Assembly: GCA_965207535.1 (NCBI GenBank)
Contig: CBDBMR010000005.1
Location: forward strand, 102,170-166,169
DNA: 64,000 nucleotides
Direction of reading: 5' to 3'
Source: JAJDXO01 sp965207535
Lineage (GTDB): Bacteria; Pseudomonadota; Alphaproteobacteria; Rhodospirillales; UBA2165
The notes under the pieces were generated by a model. It did no database searches, was not told where the DNA came from, and saw nothing but the letters and a program-made list of their open reading frames with translations. The first letter of the stretch is position 1; the number at the start of each line of letters is the position of its first letter. Both the position numbers and the translations under genes were made by a program. This document shows, piece by piece, positions 52,518 through 60,731 of the stretch.

Positions 52518-53141
52518 ATGGACGGTCAATCGGCCGGCCCGGCCGGATCCGCCGGGGCCGCTCAAGCCAAGGACAGGGATGACGTGCCCACCCGCGGCGT
52601 TCATCACCTTGCGCTGACCACCGAGGACATGAAGGCCACCGTCGAGTTCTATACCGGCGTGCTGGGCATGAAGCTGGTCCACGCCATGAAGGTGCCGGAG
52701 GGCATCGGCACGGTGAACAACCGGGGCAACCCGCCCTGGGAGCGGCTGCGCCATTATTTCTTCGACATGGGCGGCGACAGCCTCTATGCGTTCTTCGAAA
52801 TTCCTCGTGGCGAGCGCCCGCAGACCGACCGGGACGCCATCGGCGGGATGCAGCATGTGGCCTTCGCCTGCACCGCCGAGCGGTTCCAGGATATCCAGGA
52901 CCGCCTGAAGGCCCACGGCGTCCCCGCCGACGGGCCCATCGAAATCCTCCCCGGCATCTGGTCGGTCTACTTTCACGACAATAACGACATCCGGCTCGAA
53001 GCCTGCTGCAAACTGGACGAAGGCGATGCGCAGGGCGTCGTCGTCAGCGTCACCCAGACGAAGGCCGAAGCGGCGGAGGAACTGCTGACCCTCGGCGATA
53101 ATGATTGGATCGACAAGGTCGCCCCTAACCTCAAAAGCTGA
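52518..53141 (+). CDS. VOC-family (glyoxalase/extradiol-type) single-domain protein
   Basis: The 207-residue protein has one VOC domain (about residues 30-165) after a Gly/Ala/Ser-rich leader. Candidate metal ligands are His in GVHHLALTTEDM, His in MQHVAFAC and Glu in IRLEACCKL. Start at ATG 52518, with GGAGAGGAG upstream. Substrate unknown. It is divergent from rpmJ. Confidence 0.87.
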   Translation: MDGQSAGPAGSAGAAQAKDRDDVPTRGVHHLALTTEDMKATVEFYTGVLGMKLVHAMKVPEGIGTVNNRGNPPWERLRHYFFDMGGDSLYAFFEIPRGERPQTDRDAIGGMQHVAFACTAERFQDIQDRLKAHGVPADGPIEILPGIWSVYFHDNNDIRLEACCKLDEGDAQGVVVSVTQTKAEAAEELLTLGDNDWIDKVAPNLKS

Positions 53142-53772
53142 TTGTCCGGCAAGGGAGTTGAAGTTCCGCGCACCGGACATGATTCCGGTAGATCCCGTTT
53201 CGGCGGGACTTGGAATCTGCTTCCAACGAAAATTTCGGATTCGGCCCGATCGTGTGCGCCGGTATAGGCATTTATGGTCATTTATGGACATTTGATGACT
53301 TGGTTAAATTCCAATTCGGGGCTTGTGGCGCATTTTTGTGCGCGGGAACCACAGGCAAAATCATGTGGCAAATTCATGGGGCGAAACCATGGGGCGGAAC
53401 CCGCGAACCATGCTCCCTTATCGATATGTGCGATCGGCCGCCCGATGCCAGTCCCCCACCCCCGTCGAGGGAGAGAGGCTGCAAATTTACCACAGAGCAC
53501 ACAGAGACCACGGAGGTTGGGAGGAGAGGTTTCGGTCCCGGCGCTCCTCACTGTCTCACCGTCTCCGTGGTTCGAGAATTGGAAATGCGGATACCCCGGA
53601 CTTACGCCGGGGTATGACGAGTGGATATACGACACAAACCAGGCCGTCATGCCCCGACTTGTTCGGGGCATCCACGCCTTAGGCGGGATCAGGCGGGATC
53701 AGGCGGGATGATGAAAGTTGCTGCCGGGGCGGGACCGGTCGGCTAGAATTCCTCGGAAGGCCAAACACGGGC
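53142..53772. repeat. Gene-free region with composite intergenic repeat, copy B, and a 10-bp tandem repeat
   Basis: No credible gene is seen. From about 53483 to 53680 the sequence is the reverse complement of parts of copy A: it holds CCACAGAGCACACAGAGACC, GGGGTATGACGAGTGGATAT then ACGACACAAACCA, and a TGCCCCGAC..GTTCGGGGCA hairpin. AGGCGGGATC is then repeated three times in tandem (53681-53709). The first 140 bases are AT-rich, with a CATTTATGG repeat near 53270. Confidence 0.7.
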
Positions 53773-53853
53773 ATGACGCCGGGATACGCCCCCCGCGGCA
53801 TGCCGGAGGCACCGGCCGCTTGCTCCGATCCGAAACGGCGCACGGGCGACTAG
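53773..53853 (+). pseudogene. Possible cupin N-terminal remnant
   Basis: A 26-codon frame reads MTPGYAPRGMPEAPAACSDP and onwards to TAG. The TPGYAPRGMPEAP part resembles TPGYAPHDMLEAL of the cupin at 55079, and DNA over this ~33-bp block is similar. It may be a duplicated fragment; the evidence is slight. Confidence 0.25.
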
Positions 53854-53874
53854 AGCCGATCTAGGGAGGTAGAC

Positions 53875-54972
53875 ATGCCCTCATCCACCGGAGACGTGCT
53901 GTTGGTCGGCAGCGTTCCCTTCGACACGGTCGACGAAGTTATCCGGACCTGCGCCGGATCGCTCGGCGCCCGCGCCTATGCCTTGCCCGACGGCGAGATC
54001 GGCCACCGCAGGAACTGGATCCAGGCGCTGCCGCACCTGACCTATTCCAAGAACCCGGATCTCGACCCGATCCGCGTGGTGGCGCCCGAAGACGTCAAGA
54101 ACCCGCCGAACCACGATCCGGAGTTGATGAAGGCGACGCGCGGCACCTTCAAGCTGAAGGCCGGCGTGACGGAGACGGCGCTCGATTTGCCCTATGGCCG
54201 GGAAGCCATCAACTCGTACGGCATCTACGAACGGTTGCGCGACGAGGGTAGGGTGGCCCCCGGCGTGCCCTTCCAGGTGTCGCTGCCCTGCACCGTGGAC
54301 GGCACGGTCGGCTTCTTTCCCGACCCGGCGGATCATCCCGTCGTCATGCGCGCATACGAGCGGGCCATCCAGCGGAATATCTCGGATATCCTCCAATACA
54401 TCCCGGCGGAAGACCTCGTCATCCAGTGGGACTACTGCTCGGAGGTGCTCGACATCATGGGCGCCCGGCGGAAGTACCTGGACGGCAAATCCGGCATCGA
54501 ACAGCTGACCCAGGAAGACGCCATCCGGAAGTACACGTCGCCGGAATATCTCGCGCCCATGACCGGGACCATCCCGGAGGCGGTGCCCATGGGCTACCAC
54601 CTGTGCTACGGCACGTGGGGCGGCTGGCCGATGACCGAAGTGGACGACCTCGGCCTGTGCGTGCGCTTGTCGAACGATCTCTCGGCCAACACCCCCCGGC
54701 GGGTCGATTTCTTCCACCTGCCGGCGATGCGTGAAGCGGACGAAGCGTTTTTCCGCCCGCTCCGGAACCTGAACGTCGGCGGCGCCAAGATCTTTCTCGG
54801 TATCGAGCTGGCGGACGGCGTCGACGAGATGATGCGCCGGGCCGATGCCGCGCGGAAATTCCTGCCGGACTTCGGCGTCGCGCACTATTGCGGCTATGGC
54901 CGCGAGACGCCCGGGCGGGTGCGCGAACTGCTGACCGACATCGCGGAGGGAGCCGACCGAATCGCCGGTTGA
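53875..54972 (+). CDS. MetE/UROD-like TIM-barrel superfamily protein, function unknown
   Basis: The 365-residue protein resembles the UROD/cobalamin-independent methionine synthase-like superfamily by segments such as LLVGSVPFDTVDEVIRTCAG, ALPDGEIGHRRNWI, VIQWDYCSEVLDIMG and GYHLCYGTWGGW. I see no HxC metal triad characteristic of MetE, although Cys and His occur (YCSEV, FFHLPAM, AHYCGYG). Ribosome binding site AGGGAGG precedes the ATG. It is followed 106 bases later by a cupin gene on the same strand. Confidence 0.72.
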   Translation: MPSSTGDVLLVGSVPFDTVDEVIRTCAGSLGARAYALPDGEIGHRRNWIQALPHLTYSKNPDLDPIRVVAPEDVKNPPNHDPELMKATRGTFKLKAGVTETALDLPYGREAINSYGIYERLRDEGRVAPGVPFQVSLPCTVDGTVGFFPDPADHPVVMRAYERAIQRNISDILQYIPAEDLVIQWDYCSEVLDIMGARRKYLDGKSGIEQLTQEDAIRKYTSPEYLAPMTGTIPEAVPMGYHLCYGTWGGWPMTEVDDLGLCVRLSNDLSANTPRRVDFFHLPAMREADEAFFRPLRNLNVGGAKIFLGIELADGVDEMMRRADAARKFLPDFGVAHYCGYGRETPGRVRELLTDIAEGADRIAG

Positions 54973-55078
54973 CCGAATAATGCGCCCCGCCCCTAATGCA
55001 CCCGCCCCGGCCCTACCCTGCGCCGGGCTCTCCGGTTAGACTAGGTGCGGGCGAATACGATAGGAGAAGGAGACCGGC

Positions 55079-55552
55079 ATGAGCGGACAATCGGAAGGCC
55101 GATCGAAGGGCCAAACAGCAGGCCAATCGGAAGGCAAGACGCCGGGATATGCCCCGCACGACATGCTGGAGGCGCTGTCGTCCCGCTTCGTGGATCCGGA
55201 TGCGATCCCGTGGGACGAGGCCAAGCCGGGCCAGCGCGCCAAGGTGCTCTACAAGGACGACGCGGCCAGGGAGGCCTGGGTTCTGGTGGAGACCGACCCG
55301 GGCTTCGTCATCGAGGACCATCTGCACACCGGCCTCGAATGCACCTTCGTGCTCGAAGGCTCCATGGTCGACCAGGAAGGCACCTGCGAGGCGGGCAATT
55401 TCGTCTGGCGGCCCGAGGGCAGCCGCCACGAAGTGACCACGCCCGACGGGTCCAGGTTCCTCACCTATTTCCGGGGCGGCGCCATGAACATGAAGACGGG
55501 CCGGGTCTTCCCCGATTTCGGAGCCGAGGCCGGTAAAGAGGCCGCGGAGTAG
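55079..55552 (+). CDS. Cupin-domain protein
   Basis: The 157-residue protein has one cupin domain (about residues 55-140) with likely ligands in EDHLHTGLE and SRHEVTTP. It fits the anti-sigma ChrR-type or general metal-binding cupins. The N-terminal 25 residues are a low-complexity Ser/Gly/Gln repeat (GQSEGRSKGQTAGQSEGK). GGAGAAGGAG precedes the ATG. No sigma-factor partner is nearby, so a ChrR role is not supported. Confidence 0.85.
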   Translation: MSGQSEGRSKGQTAGQSEGKTPGYAPHDMLEALSSRFVDPDAIPWDEAKPGQRAKVLYKDDAAREAWVLVETDPGFVIEDHLHTGLECTFVLEGSMVDQEGTCEAGNFVWRPEGSRHEVTTPDGSRFLTYFRGGAMNMKTGRVFPDFGAEAGKEAAE

Positions 55553-55921
55553 GAGGCGGCGACCGGCGCCAAATGAAGAACGTCATCACCGGGCTTGACC
55601 CGGTGATCCACGTGGATGCCCGTGTCAAGCACGGGCATGACGGCTTCCTGAACCAGAGAGACAGTGAGACGGTGAGGAGTTAACTATTCCTACTCTGTGA
55701 TCTCTGTGATCTCGGTGGTAAAATCCTGTTCCCCCTCACCCAGCGCCAAATAAAGAACGTCATGGCCGGGCCCACTGGACCGGCTTTGCCGGGCCAGCCG
55801 GCAAAGTGGCCCGGCCATCCACGTGGATGCCCGTGTCAAGCACGGGCATGACGCGTGATGCTGAATTAAAGAAGGTCGTCATCACCGGGCTTTGACCCGG
55901 TGATCCACGTAAGCCCGTCCC
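55553..55921. repeat. Composite intergenic repeat, copy C
   Basis: The stretch holds repeated hairpins ATGCCCGTGTCAAGCACGGGCATGAC (stem parts TGCCCGTG/CACGGGCA, twice) and a GTCATCACCGGGC..GACCCGGTGATCCACG hairpin (twice). It also has the CAGAGAGACAGTGAGACGG / GATCTCTGTGATCTCGGTGG inverted pair seen at 31.9 and 62.7 kb. There is no gene. Confidence 0.7.
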
Positions 55922-56104
55922 CTACCAGCGGATGGCGCCGGTGAGCATCGCTTCCACGCAGCAGAAATCGGCGACGAATTTTCCGACCGGATGTTGCCTC
56001 CGAAACTTGTGACCACCGAGTTGGCGGTTGCGAATGGCCGCTCAGAATTTCTTCTCGGCCTCGGTAGAGTCCCGGCGCAGCTTTCGGGGCAATGTATTGG
56101 CCAT
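55922..56104 (-). pseudogene. Truncated DUF559-family nuclease pseudogene
   Basis: The frame begins MANTLPRKLRRDSTEAEKKF, reaches an in-frame TGA where the family has Trp (TGG), then continues NRQLGGHKFRRQHPVGKFVA with the DFCCVEA block. This is the DUF559 core (RNRQLGGYKFRRQHPIGPYI type). After VEA it switches to MLTGAIRW and a stop. That tail is not DUF559 but matches the last residues (MLTGTMRW) of the surface protein at 60732. So the gene is broken by a nonsense codon and a recombination junction. Confidence 0.75.
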
Positions 56105-56362
56105 GCCTGATCGTAGCATGTCTTGATATCACCCTCACCCCGACCCTCTCCCTCAGGGAGGGAGAGGGAGCTTGCCGTGCTCCCTCTCCCCCAAATCATG
56201 GGGGCCAGGGAACACGATAGAAAAGGAACGTGAAGGGCGAGGGGGGAACCACGCATCCCCCCCCCTCGCCTTGGTCAATTCCCTGCGGGAAATGACCGAC
56301 CTCTCCCCCTGAAAAGGGGGAGAGGGGGACCTTGTATCGTGCCGCCCCGCGCCCGCAAGCCG
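56105..56362. other. Gene-free repeat-rich spacer
   Basis: Low-complexity CCCTCTCCCTCAGGGAGGGA-type hairpins (around 56140-56200 and 56300-56330) fill this gap downstream of the autotransporter. Nothing else is recognised. Confidence 0.5.
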
Positions 56363-59300
56363 TCAGAACGCGAAGCGCGCCTGGAGGCGGGCGGAATAGG
56401 AGGTATCGCCGGAACCGAGGCCCGCCGCGCCCACCGAGCCGCCGATGGTGTAGCCGCCCATGCGGTACGCGGCGCCCAGCCCGGCGCCGAGCCGGGTCCC
56501 GCCGGCTTCCGATTCCAGCGCCGTCTCCGACACGTCCACCTTGGTGCCGCCGCTTAGAACCTGCTCCGCGTCCAGCGAGCCCCGCAGCCGGAGCCGGTCC
56601 GCGCCGTCCAAGGGCAGCAGCCCGGTCTCGGCGATGACGCCCGCACCGGCGGCGAGCCGGTCGGCATCCGTAATCGAGACCCTGGAGAACAGCCCGTCCT
56701 CGAACTCGCCCATGGAGACGCTGGAGCGGCGGAGCGCGCCCCGCGCGGTCAGCCGGGTCTTCCGGCCGAGAAGGTCCAGATCGAAGCGCCGCCCGCCCTC
56801 GATGCCGAGCGCGTGGACCCAGCCGGACGCGCCGCTCTTCAGGCCGCCCCGCGTCTCCGAGGAGAGATCCGCATTGTAGCGGGTGAGCGAAAGCCGGCCA
56901 CGGCCGTACAAGCCGTCGTCCCCTTCCCAGGCCACGCCGCCGATCACGCCTAAGCCCCGGGCCTCGATCCGCCCGCCGCCGGCCGGCGACGAGACCTTGG
57001 CCGAGCCCGAGACCACCCGCACCCCGGCCCAGCCGGAGAGCCCCGTCAGCCCGGTCAGCTCATAATCGAGGGGGAAGTCCATGCCGCTCTCCACGCCGAA
57101 GCGGTCATAGTCGTAGCGCGCCGCCACCGTGGCGGTGCCCGGCTCGTAGGAGCCCTGGCCCACGGCGATGCGCGCGTATGCGGGCGTACCCGCCGAGCGC
57201 AGCAGGGTTTCGCCGCTGCCGGGACCGCCCGCCCCGTCAATCCGCAGCAGAACCCCCGGCAGCGCCTCGTAGACCGCCGCGCGGGGGGCGAAGCGCCGGG
57301 CGAACGCCAGGGACGCGAAATCGTCTCCCGTCGCCCGCACGTCATGCGCCCCGATGGGAGTCCACACGCCCGTCGCGCCGTCCACGCTGTCGAACAACGT
57401 CATGCCGTTGACCTTGACCTCGTAGGCCGTGGTTCCGTGCTGGTTCTCGATCCCCCCGGCCAGAAGCTTCTCTGGATCCAGCGAGCGTGGGTCGAGCCTC
57501 AGTTCGAGAAGGAGGCGCGGGCTCTCGGTCCCATCGCTCGGATCGACGCGGGTCACCCTGATGGCGACGCCGCCGGTGTCCGCGCCGATGCGCCCGTCGG
57601 GGCCGATAATCACCCGGCCGCCGCCGATCAACCAGATGCCCGCGCCGGTGCCCGAACCGCCCCATACCTCGCTGCCGACCGACACGGTCTGCATGCGGTT
57701 GCCGTCCGCGTCGAGCCCGCCGCCCTGAACCCGGATGCCGTGCGAACCCGCGCCGGTCGCGCGGACGGCGGCGTTGCGGACCAGGACGTGGACGCCGCCG
57801 CCCGCGCCGATGGCCCAGATGCCGTGGGCACCGGCGCCCTCGGTCGTCACCGTGCCGCCGTCCCGGACGGCGATGACCACGTCGCCATCGCTCGTGTGTT
57901 GGCGGCCGATAATACCGTGGGCGCCGGCGCCCAAGGTCGCGACCGTGCCGCCCCGCAGGGCGATGACCACGTCGCTGTCGCCGCCGAGGTAGCGGAAGCC
58001 GAAAATTCCGTAGGCGTCGTCGCCCTCGGTCGTCACCCTGCTGCCGTCCCGGACCGTGATGAAGATGTCGCCGGCTGTGCCCCGATGATCTGCGTAAATG
58101 CCATAGGGCGACACCGGGTCCGACGAGCCGTATTGGCCGCCCGAGGTCGAAACGGTGCTGCCCGCGACATCGATCACGATATCGCCGGCCCCGTTGAAGC
58201 GCCGGGCATCGATGCCGCGGGCGCCGTTGCCGGTGGTCGTGATCGTGCTGCCCTGGACATCGATGCGGATATGGCTGTTCTCGTCCGGAAGAGACGAACT
58301 CAAATCCCGGGCGGTAATGCCGTATCCGACGCCGCCGGCGGTCGTGACGGTGCTGCCCTGGACAAGGATATGAATCTCCTCGCCGCCGCCGCCGTCGGGG
58401 CGCCAGGCCAGAATACCGTGCGCGAACAGGCCGCCCAAAGTCGAAACGGTGCTGCCGCCCACGACATGGATACGGATGTTGCCGTTGGCAACCCCGCTCC
58501 AAATGGCCACGGGGTCATTGTAGACCCCGCTCGGTTGCTCAAGGTCGTTGCCCGAGGTCGAAACCTCGGCGCCCCGGATATGGATGTCGATGTCGCCGGT
58601 TCCTTCATGGCCGGCTCGAACCCCCTGCGCCCCGTCGCCCGTGGCCGTGACCGAGCCGCCCTCGATCCGGATGCCGAGCTTGCCCTCGCCCGTGTTCTCG
58701 AAGTAGCCCTGGACGCCGTTGCCCAACATGCCGGAGGTCTCGATGCCGGTGTTCCGGAGATCGATGTCGAGGTCGCCCGCACCCTCGATCAGGCCGAAAA
58801 CCCCCTTCGACCCGTCGCCCGTGACCGTGATTTCACTGTCCCGGACGTGGACGGCGACATTGGCGTCGACGATGTGGGGGGAGCCGCTGGAGGGGTCGTT
58901 GCCTTCGGCGTGGATGCCGGTCCCGCCCGTGTTGAAGATGCTCTTCAGGACGTCGATCTTGATGCCATTGAAGCCTTCGATGTCGCCCGAACCGTAGTGC
59001 AGGGCGATGATGCCGGGGGACTCGCTGCCCGGGGCCGTGATCGACGTGCCCGAGAGCCATATGTACATGTCGCCGGTCCCGAAATGAGAGGCATCGACGC
59101 CGTGCCCCGATCCGCCGTCCGTGGTCGTGATCGAGCCGCCCTCGATCCGGATGTCGATATTGCCCGTGCTCGCTTGCCCGAGTTCGCCGTGAATGGCTTG
59201 AATGCCCTGGTAGCGGGACGCGATGCCGGTATTCCGGAGATCGATGTCGAGGTCGCCGTTCCCGTTCCTAAGGATCGAACCGACAACGCCCGCCCCAGTG

Positions 59301-59851
59301 GTCGTGATCGTACTGTCCCGGACCGTGATGTCGACATAGCCCAAGCCGGTGCCGTAGATGCCGCCACCCGTGCCCGTGTTGAATATGCTCTTCAGGACTT
59401 CGATCCTGATGCCGCCCGCGCCGTCGTGAGTGGCATCGATGCCGACCCCCGAACTGGTCGTGATCGAGCCGTTCGCGAAACGGATACTGATATCGCCCGT
59501 GCCTCCGCTGCCCCCCTTCCAGAGGTAAACGGCCCGGTCGCTGCCTGTCGTTGAAATCGTCACCCCGTCGAGGTCGAGGTCGATGGGGTTGTCGTTATCG
59601 TGTTCCTGGCAGTCGACCCTCTGCCCCGCTTCGGGCTCGCTGCTGCAGACGGCGGTCTGCTGGGCCCAGGCCGGCCCGCCGCCGAAGCCGGACATGAGGG
59701 CCGCCAGGGCGAGGACGAGCGCGCAGGCCGCCCAGCGCCGGGCGGAAGGACGGAATCGGGAAACGCCCCTGAATTCCGCCAAAAAGGGGCCTGCGGGGTT
59801 ACCGGATTGCGCACGATAACTATAATTATCGAGCGCAATATTGTTGGCCAT
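56363..59851 (-). CDS. Autotransporter (type V secretion) with long repetitive passenger domain
   Basis: The 1162-residue protein has an extended signal region (hydrophobic ACALVLALAALMSG, cleavage near PAWAQ, about residue 64). A passenger of some 20 imperfect repeats follows (about residues 90-800; units like GSTITTTGNGARGIDARRFN and GAGDIVIDVAGSTVSTSG). This is typical of a right-handed beta-helix. An outer-membrane beta-barrel follows (about 900-1162, ending LQARFAF with C-terminal Phe). It should be displayed on or released from the cell surface. The start is uncertain: no strong ribosome binding site precedes the ATG at 59851 and the first residues (IALDNYSYR) coincide with a duplicated AT-rich motif. 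Confidence 0.85.
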   Translation of the reverse strand: MANNIALDNYSYRAQSGNPAGPFLAEFRGVSRFRPSARRWAACALVLALAALMSGFGGGPAWAQQTAVCSSEPEAGQRVDCQEHDNDNPIDLDLDGVTISTTGSDRAVYLWKGGSGGTGDISIRFANGSITTSSGVGIDATHDGAGGIRIEVLKSIFNTGTGGGIYGTGLGYVDITVRDSTITTTGAGVVGSILRNGNGDLDIDLRNTGIASRYQGIQAIHGELGQASTGNIDIRIEGGSITTTDGGSGHGVDASHFGTGDMYIWLSGTSITAPGSESPGIIALHYGSGDIEGFNGIKIDVLKSIFNTGGTGIHAEGNDPSSGSPHIVDANVAVHVRDSEITVTGDGSKGVFGLIEGAGDLDIDLRNTGIETSGMLGNGVQGYFENTGEGKLGIRIEGGSVTATGDGAQGVRAGHEGTGDIDIHIRGAEVSTSGNDLEQPSGVYNDPVAIWSGVANGNIRIHVVGGSTVSTLGGLFAHGILAWRPDGGGGEEIHILVQGSTVTTAGGVGYGITARDLSSSLPDENSHIRIDVQGSTITTTGNGARGIDARRFNGAGDIVIDVAGSTVSTSGGQYGSSDPVSPYGIYADHRGTAGDIFITVRDGSRVTTEGDDAYGIFGFRYLGGDSDVVIALRGGTVATLGAGAHGIIGRQHTSDGDVVIAVRDGGTVTTEGAGAHGIWAIGAGGGVHVLVRNAAVRATGAGSHGIRVQGGGLDADGNRMQTVSVGSEVWGGSGTGAGIWLIGGGRVIIGPDGRIGADTGGVAIRVTRVDPSDGTESPRLLLELRLDPRSLDPEKLLAGGIENQHGTTAYEVKVNGMTLFDSVDGATGVWTPIGAHDVRATGDDFASLAFARRFAPRAAVYEALPGVLLRIDGAGGPGSGETLLRSAGTPAYARIAVGQGSYEPGTATVAARYDYDRFGVESGMDFPLDYELTGLTGLSGWAGVRVVSGSAKVSSPAGGGRIEARGLGVIGGVAWEGDDGLYGRGRLSLTRYNADLSSETRGGLKSGASGWVHALGIEGGRRFDLDLLGRKTRLTARGALRRSSVSMGEFEDGLFSRVSITDADRLAAGAGVIAETGLLPLDGADRLRLRGSLDAEQVLSGGTKVDVSETALESEAGGTRLGAGLGAAYRMGGYTIGGSVGAAGLGSGDTSYSARLQARFAF
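59814..59840. repeat. AT-rich near-palindromic motif, copy 1
   Basis: CGATAACTATAATTATCG plus GAGCGCAATA recurs at 60138-60164 with three mismatches. It is almost self-complementary and lies just inside the autotransporter start. It encodes IALDNYSYR on the minus strand. Confidence 0.6.
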
Positions 59852-60731
59852 GCCGGGGCGGGCCGAACCCCGTTCCGGTCCCCGGAAATCGCCAGAAAGA
59901 CAATATTTTCAGTGGATTAGGAACGAGTTGCGGGACGCCGTCGGGGCCGCGCGGCGGGGATTCGGCGGCAACGCAGAACGGAGCGATAAGTCGGAACCCG
60001 GCCTCGACGCCGGGAGGCGGGCGGAACGACCGCGGGTCGCGCAGGCGTCCGATTAAGCCTTCTATTTCAAGGATTTGGCGGAGGAAAAAATTTTCGGATG
60101 GGAATTCGACGGATTATGGAGGGGTAGATTTTACTCGCGATAGTTATAGTTATCGAGCGCAATAATTTCGATGCTGACGCGCCCGGGCGGCGCGGCGCGG
60201 ACGCCCGGTGCGCCGTCGCCGGACCGGCCCCGCATTGGCGTTGAGAGGGGCGGTCTCCGGCAACGGCGTTTGCAGCCTCGATATCCAGGGCAAAAAGCCG
60301 ACTCCATTAACCCACTCCCTACCCTGGTGGCCACGGTGGGCACGGTAGGGAAACGCGGACGGTTTGTGAAACGCATTTATGACCGGGAATCGATAGCGAA
60401 ATTGTTATGCATGAATCGGCCCCTCTCCCCAACGATGGGGAGAGGAAGTTCCGGTGGTGTACCCTCTCCTCCTTCTTTCCAGCCTTCGTCGCCGAAGGCT
60501 GCTTCGGCGGAGTAGGCCGGGAGGAGAGGGTCGGGGGGAGGGGGTCGTAAAAAATAAGTGTGAGGGGGTAATGGGGAAACAAATCGTCGGATCACCCCCC
60601 CTCCCTGACCCTCCTCCTCAAAGGGGGGGAGGGAATAGGTGGAGGCGGATAGAATCACCTCCCCCCTGGAGGGGGAGGTCGAGACGGCCGGCAATAGCCG
60701 GGCGTCGAGGGTGGGGGGAATCTTGTGCCCC
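59852..60731. other. Gene-free region between autotransporter and surface-protein gene, with duplicated motifs
   Basis: No convincing gene is seen. The region carries the second AT-rich motif (60138-60164) in a frame ending IALDNYNYRE, and a block at about 60363-60424 that matches 62526-62588 upstream of the Calx-beta gene. It also has low-complexity GGGAGAGG/CCTCTCCC hairpins (60420-60720). The motifs look like leftovers of a duplicated 5' region of a surface-protein gene. Confidence 0.55.
60138..60164. repeat. AT-rich near-palindromic motif, copy 2
   Basis: CGATAGTTATAGTTATCG plus GAGCGCAATA. It differs from copy 1 by three bases and lies 324 bases from it in the same orientation. Confidence 0.6.

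Noticed and set aside
53274..53711. A 145-codon frame in the repeat region as a gene
   Set aside because: It runs through the hairpin repeats and the 10-bp tandem repeat; the protein has no recognisable pattern.
55079..55552. Cupin as a ChrR-type anti-sigma factor
   Set aside because: No sigma factor gene nearby and no N-terminal zinc anti-sigma domain is seen.
60131..60376. An 81-codon minus-strand frame ending IALDNYNYRE as a gene
   Set aside because: Composition is erratic, no domain is visible and its ends coincide with duplicated motifs; it is better read as remnants of a copied 5' region.
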